The position numbers and the translations under genes are program-made. A model generated the notes under the pieces. The model did not search any database. It saw only the letters and a list, made by a program, of their open reading frames with translations, and was not told the origin of the DNA. A DNA stretch of 64,000 bases from Siphonodentalium dalli (Eukaryota > Mollusca > Scaphopoda > Gadilida > Siphonodentaliidae). This document shows positions 18,412 through 30,161 of the stretch, piece by piece (position 1 is the first letter of the stretch; every line of letters starts with the position of its first letter). The DNA is taken from contig CP136065.1 of the NCBI GenBank assembly GCA_032622095.1, positions 203,988,618 through 204,052,617 of the forward strand, written 5' to 3'.

Positions 18412-21400
18412 TCAGAAAGAAAGCCTGAGTTTACCGTTGCCACCTGGACTGGCTAAGGAGGCCCAATGGTTGGTAAAGCTGGTCGAATCGAGACGCGCGT
18501 GATCCGCTGTGATCCGACTTCCCAGTGAGACTGCGACTAGGACCTCAGCTCGTCACGGGTCACGTTTTTGTCCTCGTGTTTGACTAAATTACGCTCAGTC
18601 CAGATGGCATACCGATATTGACTCATCAGAGCCAAGATCGTCACCCTGGTGTCGTGGTTGACCTTTTCCAGGATAGGGTGAACCCCGAAAAGGATAAGGT
18701 CAACTGTGATATCGACCGGCTCGCCTGCGACCCTCTCCAGCAATAAAGCCAGAAAAGCTCGCAGGGGCCGGACGAACACACAGTTGGCAAACAGATGTAA
18801 AATTGTCTCCCCTCGTGTACAAAAGGTACACTCGGCGGAGCGCGATATGCCCAATACCATCAGGCGGTGATTGGTCAAAATGCGCTGATGTGACACCAGC
18901 CAGTTGAACCCTCGATGGATAGGTTCGATAAATCTGTCGAGATTGGCCCTCCAAACATCAGGAAACCTGATGTGTGGAAACTCAACCTCGACAGAAGGAA
19001 CAACAATACCGTGCTTCTTTTTAAGAAGAATATCATACAGCTGCTTGGTGGATGTCGACAACCAATCAATACCGTCATTTTCCACCGTTTTGAATATCCG
19101 AAGACATTCAATATAGAAAGTTGGACAAAAGGCGTCCGAATGAGGGTGGATATTCAGAAAGAGAGATGGGTTAACATGGCGAAGTGCCAAGCCAATCCAG
19201 TACCTTGCCAAATAAAACCATTTGCTCTCGGAATTCAATATGATCTTCCGGACATGGGACAACTTCAGCGCCTGGAGCTTCACATCAACATCCACGACGG
19301 CCAGGCCGCCGCTTTCTGGACCCTGATACAAAACTCCGCGCTTCAGAAGTTCCATATCGGAAGACCAAATAAATTTAAACACCCGGCGCTGAATCAGATT
19401 GAGGTAATGTTGCGGCAACAAAGATACCTGACCAACATACCACAGCTTTGACAAGGCCATGACCTTCGTGATCATAGACTTGCCATAGTAAGAAAGTTTC
19501 CTGGAAGTCCACAGATCGAAGGTTTTAAGGGTTTTCTTCACTATGGAATCCCAGGAAGCATCCGGCGAGATATCGCGGCCGAAAAAGACCCCGAGAGATG
19601 CCAAAAGCGTGATCGGATGAAGTACAAAAGTGCCCGAAGGCGATGCCTTTCGTCTTCAGTTTGTTTAGCTTGGCCCCGGAAGCGCGACCGAAAAACTCAG
19701 CCCAGTACAAGAACCTGTCAACAGAATACTCGTTCGAACAAAAACAAGTAGAATCATCGGCATAAAGGGAAATTTTTGCTTGCTCCTCGGAACCGGGTAA
19801 TTTAAGCCCGGTTATAGAGTTGTCCGCCCGAACCCTAATAGCCAAAGGTTCGATGGTCAAAACGTAAAGAAGGGGCGATAAAGAACACCCTTGTCGGACG
19901 GATCGCGTAATGCTAAATGGATCAGAGATGTGTCCATTAATGACGACAGAGCTGCGTACATTGCTGTACAACAGCTTGACCCAATTAATGAACATAGGTC
20001 CGAAACCATATGATTCCAAACATCGGAACAGCCACTGGTGTTCCACTCGATCAAAAGCTTTTTTCTGATCCAAAGAAACGAAAGCTAGGGACAATTGCTT
20101 TTGATCGACATAATCAATAATATTTCTGAACAGATGCAAATTATCTGTAATTGACCGACCTGGGACGGAGCAAGTTTGGTCAGGATGGACAACATCGCCG
20201 ATAACTCCACTCAGTCTGGACGCCAGTACCTTTGACAGGATCTTGTAGTCGAGGTTTAAAAGCGATATAGGCCGCCAAAAAGAGAGCTGGTCTGCTTTCG
20301 AACGATCTTTGCAAAGAAGTATTACATAGCCAAGTCGTTGCGAATAACTAAGTTGACCTTCAGAATAACACAGATTATATAAATGCTGCAAAATAGGACC
20401 AAAAAGGTCAAAAAATCCCAGATACCATCCTCGGGTAAAGCCGTCAGGTCCGGGGGATTTGCCCGACTGCATTCGACGGAGGCTTTCCTCGATCTCATCC
20501 AGCCGGACAGCACCCTCGCACAATTCCGCTCGATCCGAGGATAGCTTGGGAACTGACCCCAAAAGGTCATCGATGGCAGCATCGTCGGTTGGCTCGCTCT
20601 GATATAGATCAGAATAGAACCGCCTAGAATACTGCAATATGGACTCTGTAGTGTCATAAATTGTGCCATTCTCGCTCAATTTAATGATTAATTTATCTAC
20701 TGCATTTTTGTGTTCTGTCATAAAAAAGTAGCGAGATGGCTGTTCGCTATTGTCCAAATACTGGGCCCGAGAGCGAACTTGCGACCCCTGCAAATAGGTC
20801 TCATTGAGTTTTGATTGCAGATAATTCCGAGAGGTAATCACCAGGTGACAATCGCTCGCAGTGTAATGCTATCTTGTACTGTTTCTCCATGTAGCGAAAG
20901 ACGCTATTTCTAACTTTAGTTTTCGTTTTAGAATAGCCGATAACAAACTTTTGGGAATCAATTTTAGCTTGATCCCACCAGGACGGAGTAATGATGGCCG
21001 CTTCGGCATAATTATTCCAAAATGTGCGAAACTGTTTGTTAAACGTTTCGTCCTGGAGGAGGGTCTCATTAAATTTCCAGTAGCCCTGTCCTATAGTGAT
21101 CTTAAACGGGGTCTTGATCGAAAGATGCACATAGTCGTGGTCCGAAACAGGACAGGGCTCAATATCACAGTACAAAATATCATCTAGATGACGCTCGGAC
21201 AAGTAAAACCGATCCAAGCGACATCCTACCGACTTACTGTGCCATGTCGTGGCCAAAAGATTAGGATGCAAATGGCGGTAGATGTCTTTAAGAGTGAAAT
21301 CACTGCATAATTTGCCTATTTCTTCAGAACCGCCAGTACCATAAATAGGATTACCTCCCACTTTGTCAAGGCTCGGTTCCTTGATGCAATTGAAATCGCC

Positions 21401-21823
21401 ACCCCAAATAGTGAAATGCCGACCAGGAAATAAATGACTTAGTCCTTTGAAATATTCTATCCGTTCTTCCTTATCATTGGGTGCATAGGAATTGATGAGG
21501 CGGAATTTGGAACCATGCACCACGATATCGACTGAGACGAGTCTGCCGTCAACACCGCTGTGCACCATTCCAACCGTCGCACCAAGACCCGATGAAATGC
21601 AAATTCCAACCCCTCGACTCCGGTTGGAGCCAAAAGACCAGAAACACTCACCTCCCCATTCTTTCTTCACCTTCTCAGCAAGGGATGCCGAATCTATATG
21701 AGTCTCCTGCAAAAATAGAACATCGATATGCTTATCTCGACAGTAGCCAAATACAGACCGTGTCCTCACCGGGTCACGGAATCCGTTCGCATTGAGCGTC
21801 AAGACGTGTAATGACCTAGCCAT
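18412..21823 (-). pseudogene. LINE ORF2: APE endonuclease + reverse transcriptase (LB2)
   Basis: Starts at ATG 21823 (MARSLHVLTLNANGFRD), close to LB1 ORF2. Endonuclease motifs: FLQETHI, WGGDFNC, PVSDHDYVHL. RT motifs: SVPGRSITDN, SLDQKKAFDRVEH, SVRQGCSLSPLLY, and the catalytic YADD at 19753-19764. The C-terminal zinc-like motif is CTFCTRGETILHLFANC. Frameshifts lie near 20830, 19590 and 18537 (a one-base loss compared with LB3 at 56650), so it is not translatable. Confidence 0.88.
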
Positions 21824-22130
21824 TAATGAGCGCTGGAAGGGTTACCAACCTACGCCCACCCAATGGCCAGGCGCTAAAAATAAAACGCTCTCTGCGCACG
21901 AACTCCGCGACACGGGACTTCACAGAAAGCGAAACATCAAACAGAGTACACATCCATATACCAAAGCAAGACCACCCCCTGAAGGTTGCAATTACCTGGC
22001 CATGAAACACTCCATGCTCGAGATACATACCTTTGACACCACCAAGCAGCACGTGACTACAGTACATATAAATAAGTAATTTCAAAATATTAAATATAAC
22101 CGGGGTCAGACCCCTCAATGAAAGAAAAGA

Positions 22131-22160
22131 TCGGGGACGGTCCTTGGTCGAGTGAGATCC
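22131..22160 (-). other. Conserved ORF1-ORF2 spacer motif (LB2 copy)
   Basis: The plus strand reads CGGGGACGGTCCTTGGTCGA then GTGAGATCC. It is related to the copies in LB1, LA1, LA2 and LA3. Confidence 0.5.
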
Positions 22161-22238
22161 GAAGAAGAGATGCCGTGAATCAAGGGACGTAAGCCGGGTC
22201 GAATATATCCAGATTAGCATAGAACAAAATCTAAACGG

Positions 22239-22946
22239 TCATGATGGGTCCACTTGGGGATCGCCATCCTTGGATGGTGGGGGTGGCACCATCTCTTTGT
22301 CCAACGTCTCGGTGACGAATGCGGTAATAGCTTTCTGATTGTCTACCTGTTCCTGTGACCAGGGCACAGAGAACTCATCCCCTGAATCTACTGAATGGAA
22401 TGAAATGTTGTGAGAAGAAGGATTTAAATCTATACTCGAAAACGCGTTTGAAACGTCTACTTCCGGTTGATTCAAAACAATCATTCCCTTACCTCCACTC
22501 AGGTCGCGTCGCACTTGCTTCCTCCGTCTCGGCCCTTCCAGCGATACAGAATCGCGCACATACTCAGAAATAACTACTTCCGGCACAGCGGTATCGACCA
22601 CCGGCGGCGATGCCGATGTTGCGTCGTCCTTAACTTTGGCGGAAGCACTCTTAGACACACTCGCAGAGCCATTTGCTGGCTTGCAGGCTGCCGATGCATA
22701 GGAACTAGGTTTAAACACAAACACTTTCTTTCTCCTCGCCGGACAATCCGGACTGCTTCGGACATGTCCCACTGCATGACAGCGTAAGCATTTCGGCGGT
22801 TGTCCGGGAATTGTAATTAACAATGAGAATCCTCCGTCGGTTTCGATCACATCCGGTAAAGTGCTAAATTTAGCCGGATCCGTTACTAAAGTAAGCTTAC
22901 ACACACCACTTTTGAGACCGGTACTCTTGTCTTTTTCAAACTCCAT
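22239..22946 (-). pseudogene. LINE ORF1 (LB2), C-terminal two thirds
   Basis: An open frame of 235 residues begins MEFEKDKSTGLKSGVCKLTL, corresponding to the middle of LB1 ORF1. It contains a zinc knuckle CLRCHAVGHVRSSPDC (C-x2-C-x4-H-x6-C), a lysine/serine-rich middle with RRRKQVRR, and ends GDPQVDPS. The N-terminal RRM-like part is missing because LB2 is truncated at 22947. Confidence 0.78.
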
Positions 22947-22947
22947 G

Positions 22948-24816
22948 GGTCATTAATATCGCTGTGACGTCATCGGCGTACGCTGTCAGCTTGACGCTCT
23001 CGGGAGTCCCCGGGAGTCTCAAACCGACAACCGCGGGATTCCGTCGAAGATTTATCAAGAATGGTTCCAAACACATGACATAAAGCAAAGGGGAAAGACT
23101 ACATCATTGTCTAACTGATCGCGTTATAGAAAATGGTTCAGAAATTAACTGATGGATTATTAAACTGGATTGTATGTCCGTGTATAAAAGTTTTACCCAT
23201 TGAATAAAATTTGGTCCGAAACCAAAGGCAGAAAGCGCTTTGAACAAGTAAGCATGGCTTACTCGGTCAAAGGCCTTCTGCTGGTCCAAGCTTATAAAAG
23301 CACATGGTGAGTCTTTTTGGTTAGTATAATCAATAACATTTCTAAGTAAATGAGCGTTATCCAAAATAGATCTTCCCATGACACCGCATGTTTGGTCAGG
23401 ATCGATGATGGAAGAAATTACTGCTTTCAAACGATTGGTTAACACTTTAGATAAAATTTTATAATCATAGTTCAGAAGACTGATTGGACGATAATTACCA
23501 TGTTCTTGTGGCTTATTTTGGTCTTTTCGAAGTAATATGATGAGAGACAATCTTTGTGATGGAGTTAAAGTTTAAGATAAAAAGCATTCATTATAAATTT
23601 CCAAAAGAACTGGAGCTAAAAGATCTGAAAATATACTGTATAAGGATTTTTCAAAGCCATCACTTCCGGGGGACTTGTTATTTTGCATATCGGAAAATGC
23701 GTCAGTTATTTCAGTTTCTAAACGTGTAAAATATTTTTGAAGGTTTTTCCTGCGATGTTATATAGCGTGCTCTTGATCTATTGTATAATCTCCTTTGGAT
23801 GCTTCTGTGTTTAGTTCCAATAATCGATCACGAGTTTCTTTAATTTGATCTGTGTATTGATTAGGATTACTTATTTCCGCTTTACATAATTCAAAATAAA
23901 GAGACTCAAGCTCTTTAATTTCAGAATTGCGAGTCCGAGCTTATGTTAAAGAATAACTTTGGGCAAATGAACCCATGCATTTTTTTACATATTCCCACCA
24001 TTCCGAATCCGTGGGAAAATTGTCACGATTCAATTGAAAATTAGGATCTTGCAATATAGAAGAATTACATTTCCAATAACCAGGCCCGTTCACGGGAGAA
24101 TTTGGAATATTAAAGGAAAACCCTATAAGATCATGGTCGGAGACTGCAGCTACATGTTGATACCAACACCGGAGCGACCCCACTAGAGAACCGGAAACAT
24201 AGAAGCGGTCTAAGCGCGTACCTACGGCCCGGATCTCCAAGTGGTCGCCACGGTGTTTGGATAATAATGCCTATAAACATCAACTAGCTTAGATTCAATA
24301 ATCTGATATTTCCATTTGGTTGTTGTTGTTGTGATTGCGTTTTTAGATTTTATCTAAACGATTGGACATTATGAAATTAAAATCACCGCCAACTATTATT
24401 GGGAAACTCCCAACTAATAAGAGAAAAATACTTTGAAAATATGGTTTACGATAATTACATTCAAGATTTGGACCATAAATATTTAATAGTCGGAATTTTT
24501 GACCATTAATAAGAATGTCAACATATACTGTTCTACCTTCAAAGTCATGAAAAACTTTAACTGACTCAAATTGAACTTTTTCAGAAATAAAAATGGCTAC
24601 GCCGCACGAAGCTGACGTTCCAAATGACCAATAGGCTTTACAATTCAGTTAGTTTGAAATATATTCAGTTCTGGCCAGGGTATTGACGTGTGTTTCTTGT
24701 AAAAATAATATATCATAATTGTTGGAATTTTTTAGATATTTTAATTTGGATAATTTATTGGGGTTTCCCAAACCATTGCAATTAATGGACCCTAGTTTTA
24801 ATTTATTGGCCGCCAT
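22948..24816 (-). pseudogene. LINE ORF2 (LE), truncated at the RT active site
   Basis: Starts at ATG 24816 (MAANKLKLGSINCNGLG). Endonuclease motifs: SINCNGLG, LFLQETHV, and the SDHDLIGF stretch at about 24130. There is a stop after about 60 codons (near 24650) and several frame changes. RT motifs: GVMGRSILDNAHL, SLDQQKAFDRVSH, SITRSVRQ, and YADD at 22969-22980. The RT palm, thumb and C-terminus after YADD are missing. It is closer to LA than to LB ORF2 by eye. Confidence 0.78.
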
Positions 24817-24904
24817 TATATTATTGTTGAGAGGAAGTAAAAAGGAATGAATGTGAAAGAAAACAATAAGATAAATGAAAACACCGAAACGGCGAGAGAG
24901 GGGG
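22948..24904 (-). mobile_element. LE: third LINE, ORF2 side
   Basis: A strongly decayed, AT-rich LINE fragment comprising the ORF2 endonuclease and RT fingers/palm up to YADD, where it is cut off by LB2. Its ORF1 side is probably 37153-38410, on the other side of a 12-kb insertion. It is older than the LA and LB copies, judging by its many stops and frameshifts. Confidence 0.65.
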
Positions 24905-25062
24905 TAATTTTATTTCATAAATTAACCTACCTCATATGGCTCAGAATATATCACTTTAACGCTTCATCTCAACTCGCATCGTTCCGTTTCCGGTGTGGCT
25001 TTTTTTAATTACCCACTTATGTGACGTCACACCGGAACACCCTCTGCCTACTTCAGTTTATC
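24905..25062. repeat. Left inverted-repeat arm of a 12-kb insertion
   Basis: Its reverse complement matches 36966-37118 almost base for base, including 'gaagtaggcagaggg', 'ccggtgtgacgtcacataag', 'gccacaccggaaacgg' and 'gagccatatgaggtaggt'. The arms face each other across 11.9 kb. A third partial copy is at 36819-36912. Confidence 0.85.
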
Positions 25063-28000
25063 TTCTTTGCGTCCTCGAAGCAACATCGTTTCTAATCGTT
25101 CGTCTAATATGACGGACTCTGTTCACATTATAAGCCTCTGGCTTGGTGAACGACACTTTATATGAGGATTATACAGTATTGTATGCCTCGTTTTTTGGCC
25201 AGAATATGGCCTCATTTGACAAGAGATCTTTGTCTTTGTCCGCGGGAAAATATGGCGGAAAATTTCGATGTGCGGTATAGCCTACAATGGCTCCAGCACG
25301 TCGTAGATCAAGATTCAAGATCAAGATAAAGGAACAGAAAGTCCTCAGTGCTAGTGCCAGTACGGTATAGACTAGACATGGACTCTTTCTCGGGCTGACA
25401 GCTCAGCAGAATCATTCCCTTGAAATCTCTTAACAGAGAAATGGGACAGTCCACTGTGTTAGTGCCTCTGGGCCAAGACATAGGACTTCGTCGAGTTTAC
25501 ACACGGACGGTAATTGTGTCTGATGTAGAATCAGAACGCTCAAATTCGTGGCGAAAAGCCGACGTTAGAGCGAGTCTCGGCGAGACGTTTATGATGCAAT
25601 AGTATCCCTGAAAACTCTGACAGAGATTTTGATACAATATACGTGTACTGACGAAAAGGCCGGAGAAAAACGAAACATTGCAATGTCTATTCGTATTCAA
25701 ACTCCAACAAAATCTGTATTAGCTCCCGATTTCGTATCAGAACGCTCTATCACAGCGAAAAGAAGAGCGATACTATACAATCGATATCTATATTCCTCAT
25801 AAATATAATATGAGAGAATTTGATATTAAAATTACGTGGGCTTCTATGTTGATATAGAAAAGCATCAGACGCGCAGCTTTCAGCGCATGACGTCACTTGT
25901 TTATTTATAGGTCTTCTCCAATACTATAGGTATCACCGTTCGGAGCCGATGCAATCTCCACTGAACTGAACTGAACTGAATTACGAACATATACAGATAG
26001 CTAATCTTGGCTTATCATTACTGAGGACAGTCGCTACTTACGGTTTGAGCGAACTGGTTATATATTTTTACCAGCTGTCTTTTCCTGTGTCAAAGGACGC
26101 AGAAGAGTTCTTAAATATTCCTTTATTAGCTGAGATAATGTTCTTGATATGAATTGCCAATAACATGCTTCAAAGCAACTATACTTGCCAAGAGAAACAT
26201 AAGAAAATATACACTCAGTGTATCATCGCTGATGAAGGCCAGTTTTGATTATCGGGCAACTATATTATATTTTGAAATGACGTTTTGAACTTCACAGCCT
26301 TTCTGATATGATGGCTAACACACAAGGTTCAAATACAGGCTACATTCACAGCCGTATAAAAGTCTAAATAGAGTATTAACCGTATTGGTATTTTGTTGCT
26401 AAACAGTAGTATAGACCAGTATATATGAGCTAGCTATGGAGCATGTACATGTACCTATACGCTGCTTGCTTAGAGTATTGGATCTATGACAAACTCTTAA
26501 TCGTGAGGCAGGGTTATATATAGACCAAGATACACGGAATGACAAACTCTTAATCGTGAGGCAGGGTTATATATAGACCAAGATACACGGAAAACTCACA
26601 TTAGAAATATACCTTCTCTATCGACAGTGTCATGACTAATTCGGTCCCGGGGGGGGGGGGCTGCATTTCGCTATATATTTAGTGAGACGACAGTAATTAT
26701 TGACCTTAACAGACACTTGCATGTCTGCATTATGCGAATATCAATGTTACCATTAGCCGTAACCAATCCTCGGTGACGTCTTATCGAACCTGAGATGCGT
26801 TGAACAAAAACTTCGGCAAGACTTAGTGCCGGTATTTCAGATTCCCGTTAGTACAAAACAATAGGGATATCATCCAAAGGACAATGAAATATATTGGTAC
26901 TGGTACAACGTTATCAGAACGTGTGTAGTTACAAGACACAACCCCAGTAACTGTTTACAAGGCGCAATTTAAATGCGCGGACAGGGTCAATGACCGACTG
27001 TAAATCGTGTCCAAGAGCAGGAATGTATAACGAAACATATCGCTTCCGCTAGCTTCGTCTCCCATTTCAACCTTTTAACACATCGTTTTAAAAGCAATTA
27101 TGAAATATGAGAGTCATTCATCTGATGAGCTATATGTAGACTACAGCCAATCATCGATAGGCATACTGCGGCACAATAATAGACGTTTCCCCGACGGGAA
27201 TGAAACTTTCGTTTCGTCTCCCATTCCAATTTTGGGAAAACGAAAATAGCTATTTTCGGTTTCGTTTTGCAATAATAATTGGACATATATATATACGCAG
27301 ACAACGAATAACTTCGTTCGTATTGAATACTGTACATTATATATAGTTCAGGGAGTTAATTATTGTCTACATGACCTCGAATATGTAATAGTTGCCAGTT
27401 TTGGAATGGCAGACATGTGTTAAGAGATAAATTCCAGTTTATCAGTAGGGTATCAGCTGTACCATTTTCTCCAAAACACATGCAGAAGTGAGGTCTAGGT
27501 CTATGTCTTTACATGGGCGATGGCTTATAGTGAAACAGTCTTGCACACAATTGTTATCATGTGAAATAAATATTTTGATTCAAACATTAAACAAATCTGT
27601 TTTCATCATGAATTGGAAATTAATAAAATCTCCCTGATGACTTGCATGGAGCAATAGCTTATATTGACAACCCAATTTTGGCCAGAAATAGGCATGCATA
27701 GCAGTTCCAACTGATGAATTAATAGAATGCCTTTTTCAATAACATCAAGGTGAAACTGAAATCTAACTATAGTATGGCATTGCAGGATATATTCAAACAA
27801 TAGGCAGTATACATGGTACCTTACGTGGAGACAATTCTCTATAAAGGCTATTGATTACTTTCCCTTTTGCTAGAACAATGGTAGTAAATAATGAGTCTCA
27901 ATTGTCCATACATAACACATTTCATGCCAGTTCTATAAAGAATGGTGTCTTCATTCAGCGAGACAAGACCGAGAAATGCCGCATATTTTGTCCTCTGTTC

Positions 28001-29051
28001 CCTAAGATGATAAAGTGTTATTGATATGCAAGCCAGTCAGATTATGGTGCACATTTCAACAATCTACTTTCTCTGGGTCATGGAGAAAAGCAAAAATGCA
28101 TGTAAACAATTTGGAAATAAGACAAAAACATAAACAGATATATATTGGCCCAGTACTAACGGGTCACAAGATATTAATGCAGTCTGACTGTGGTCTACCT
28201 AGTGGTCCAGTGTATCAACATGACACTTCTCATGAAAACTCCAGTTGGGATCGCCACCAAGATCGTCCCCCAGCAGAGGCTCTGACCTTGGACTGGGAGA
28301 ACATGTTTGCATATTTATGCATTTCCTCCCATAGCATTACAAGTTCTGACAAAAATTGCAAACTAATAATAATTCAATGTCAACTTATCCGAATAGCCAC
28401 GGTTTTGGGCCGAAGCTGGAACTCTTGAATATGTTTTATTCGTCATATGAAATACATTTGCAGGATATTGACAAGAATAGATATGTATATACAAACACAT
28501 GCATATGTAAAATAAATATGTGGTAACATATAGACAGACTAGTATACATTCCGATTACATGACTTCTTCACTAAAAAATGGCAAGAAAGAAGCATGCCAA
28601 ATAAATTTAGAATATTATTGGCAGCATCTGACAAGGAGACATGGTACTAGTACACAACATGGCTATAGTGTGCAAATAAGTCTTCTTAATTCAGCCATTG
28701 TAGTGGCATGAAAATTTACCCCCTCAAGACAGCACTCATGTTCTCTCTTATTTATACCATTACAATCTGCAGTATTAAACCATAGCAGGCTTCATATACA
28801 TATATATAAATATATACCTCTACCCTGTCATCAGTAGTGGGCAAACCTATGTGGCAACAGCCAGTCATACTCAAAATGATTAAAGGTGTATTCAATTAAA
28901 GCTTATTCAAGCAAGGAATTTGCCAACATTATTGAGATTGTTAGAACAATTTGAACAACACCCATTTGAAACATGTCACATGAAAAACAATTCCTTCTGA
29001 CAGATTTCTCATTTTTGCGTTGATGTGAAGTTTTTCTATCTTCATCCATTG
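25063..29051. other. Non-coding interval inside the 12-kb insertion
   Basis: About 4 kb without a credible gene; the open frames are short and without recognisable domains. It holds a short CTGAA run near 25966-25981, a 53-bp tandem duplication at 26488-26592, and a G10 run at 26649. Confidence 0.6.
26488..26592. repeat. 53-bp tandem duplication
   Basis: 26488-26540 and 26541-26592 are essentially identical (gacaaactcttaatcgtgag ... agatacacggaa). It is recent and non-coding. Confidence 0.92.
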
Positions 29052-29833
29052 ATAGTCCGGCCGCCAGGTCACGGATGCGTGTTTTGGCGTATAAAGTTTT
29101 TTTCTCTGCGGATTTTGTAAATTCAGGTATCCGACATCAATATTTTATCGGCTGGCCATCTGTCAGCCTTGAGCAATTTTTTTTATAGTGCCCTAAAAAG
29201 AATACCCCCCTCCCCCCAATTTTTTTCACAGACGTAAAACCAGTTACTTGGAATTTATTGCAAACTCACATGACTAATATAGTAAAATATATATATTTTC
29301 ATGAAGCCAAGGCATAATGACACTATTTTGGCCCAAAATTGAAACTCACCATCCAAGATGGCCACCAAAATGGCCGCCGGAAGTTGAAAATATGACATTT
29401 TTTCACAAATATCTTCTAGATCAGTTCATGATGTTTGGAACTGGTTGAGTAATATGACGTTATTTTGTATTTTGTATATTAACTGATCATTGGAGCAATT
29501 ATATATGCCATTATTGGGGTCCTATCCCCTTGTAATCCCTCAAAAATTCGATTTTACAGAACGCGGTATTTCACAAAAAAAATCACAACTGGGATTCTAG
29601 TCATATTTCAACAAGACATGAACAGAAGGTTGCAAATAAGTGAGGCATACCATTACCTATGAATATTCCAACTCACTGGAACCAAAATTCTTACTTTGGC
29701 TCAAAATGGCTGCCAAAAAGGCTATTTGTATACAATGAGTGACTATATGGTTATGCTTGTGTTGTCCATAGTGATATTTATAGGTATACAGGGAGAGGTC
29801 ATGGTCAGGTGTGGGGTGTATCGGTATGCATGG

Positions 29834-29841
29834 AGTCACTG
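29834..29841. other. 8-bp target-site duplication of the hAT (left)
   Basis: AGTCACTG, identical to 33432-33439, directly outside the left TIR. Confidence 0.93.
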
Positions 29842-29854
29842 CAGAGATGAAAGT

Positions 29855-29932
29855 TTTCCGGAATTTGACGGAATTCCGGGATTTTCAAAAAAAAATAACA
29901 AGTCTTCCGGAATGAAAATTAATTCCGGAATT
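29855..29932. other. Subterminal TTCCGGAA cluster of the hAT
   Basis: Four occurrences of TTCCGG/CCGGAA in about 75 bp, just inside the left TIR. hAT transposases bind repeated subterminal motifs; binding here is inferred. Confidence 0.5.
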
Positions 29933-30161
29933 ATTTCATCAATATTCATTACTAAGCAGCTTTGGGTTATTGTTTCTTAAGATAACTACAAATCCGAACG
30001 AAAATTATAGGGGGGTGAGGTTTGCAAAGCGAAAATCGGACATCGATTAAGTTCGCCGGCGATTTGTTGTTCTTGTAAAAAAAAAAGCCGGCCGTTATTA
30101 CGAGCACCGGCTGGCACCGGCTAACTTTTCAATTCACCGGTCACAGACAAAGTTATTTACG

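Larger units (their letters stand above)
17856..22947 (-). mobile_element. LB2: site-B U2-targeting LINE, 5' truncated
   Basis: The 3' end has an A-tail (T-run from 17856) against U2 GTATCTGTTCTTATCAG. The 3' UTR runs to 18411, ORF2 is 18412-21823 and a partial ORF1 is 22239-22946. At 22947 LB2 sequence stops and the RT domain of another LINE (LE) begins, so the 5' third of LB2 was lost in a LINE-LINE junction. Confidence 0.82.

Noticed and set aside
28015-28428. 137-residue open frame on the plus strand
   Set aside because: No recognisable motif, no homologous copy in the window, low-complexity AT-rich surroundings; probably chance.
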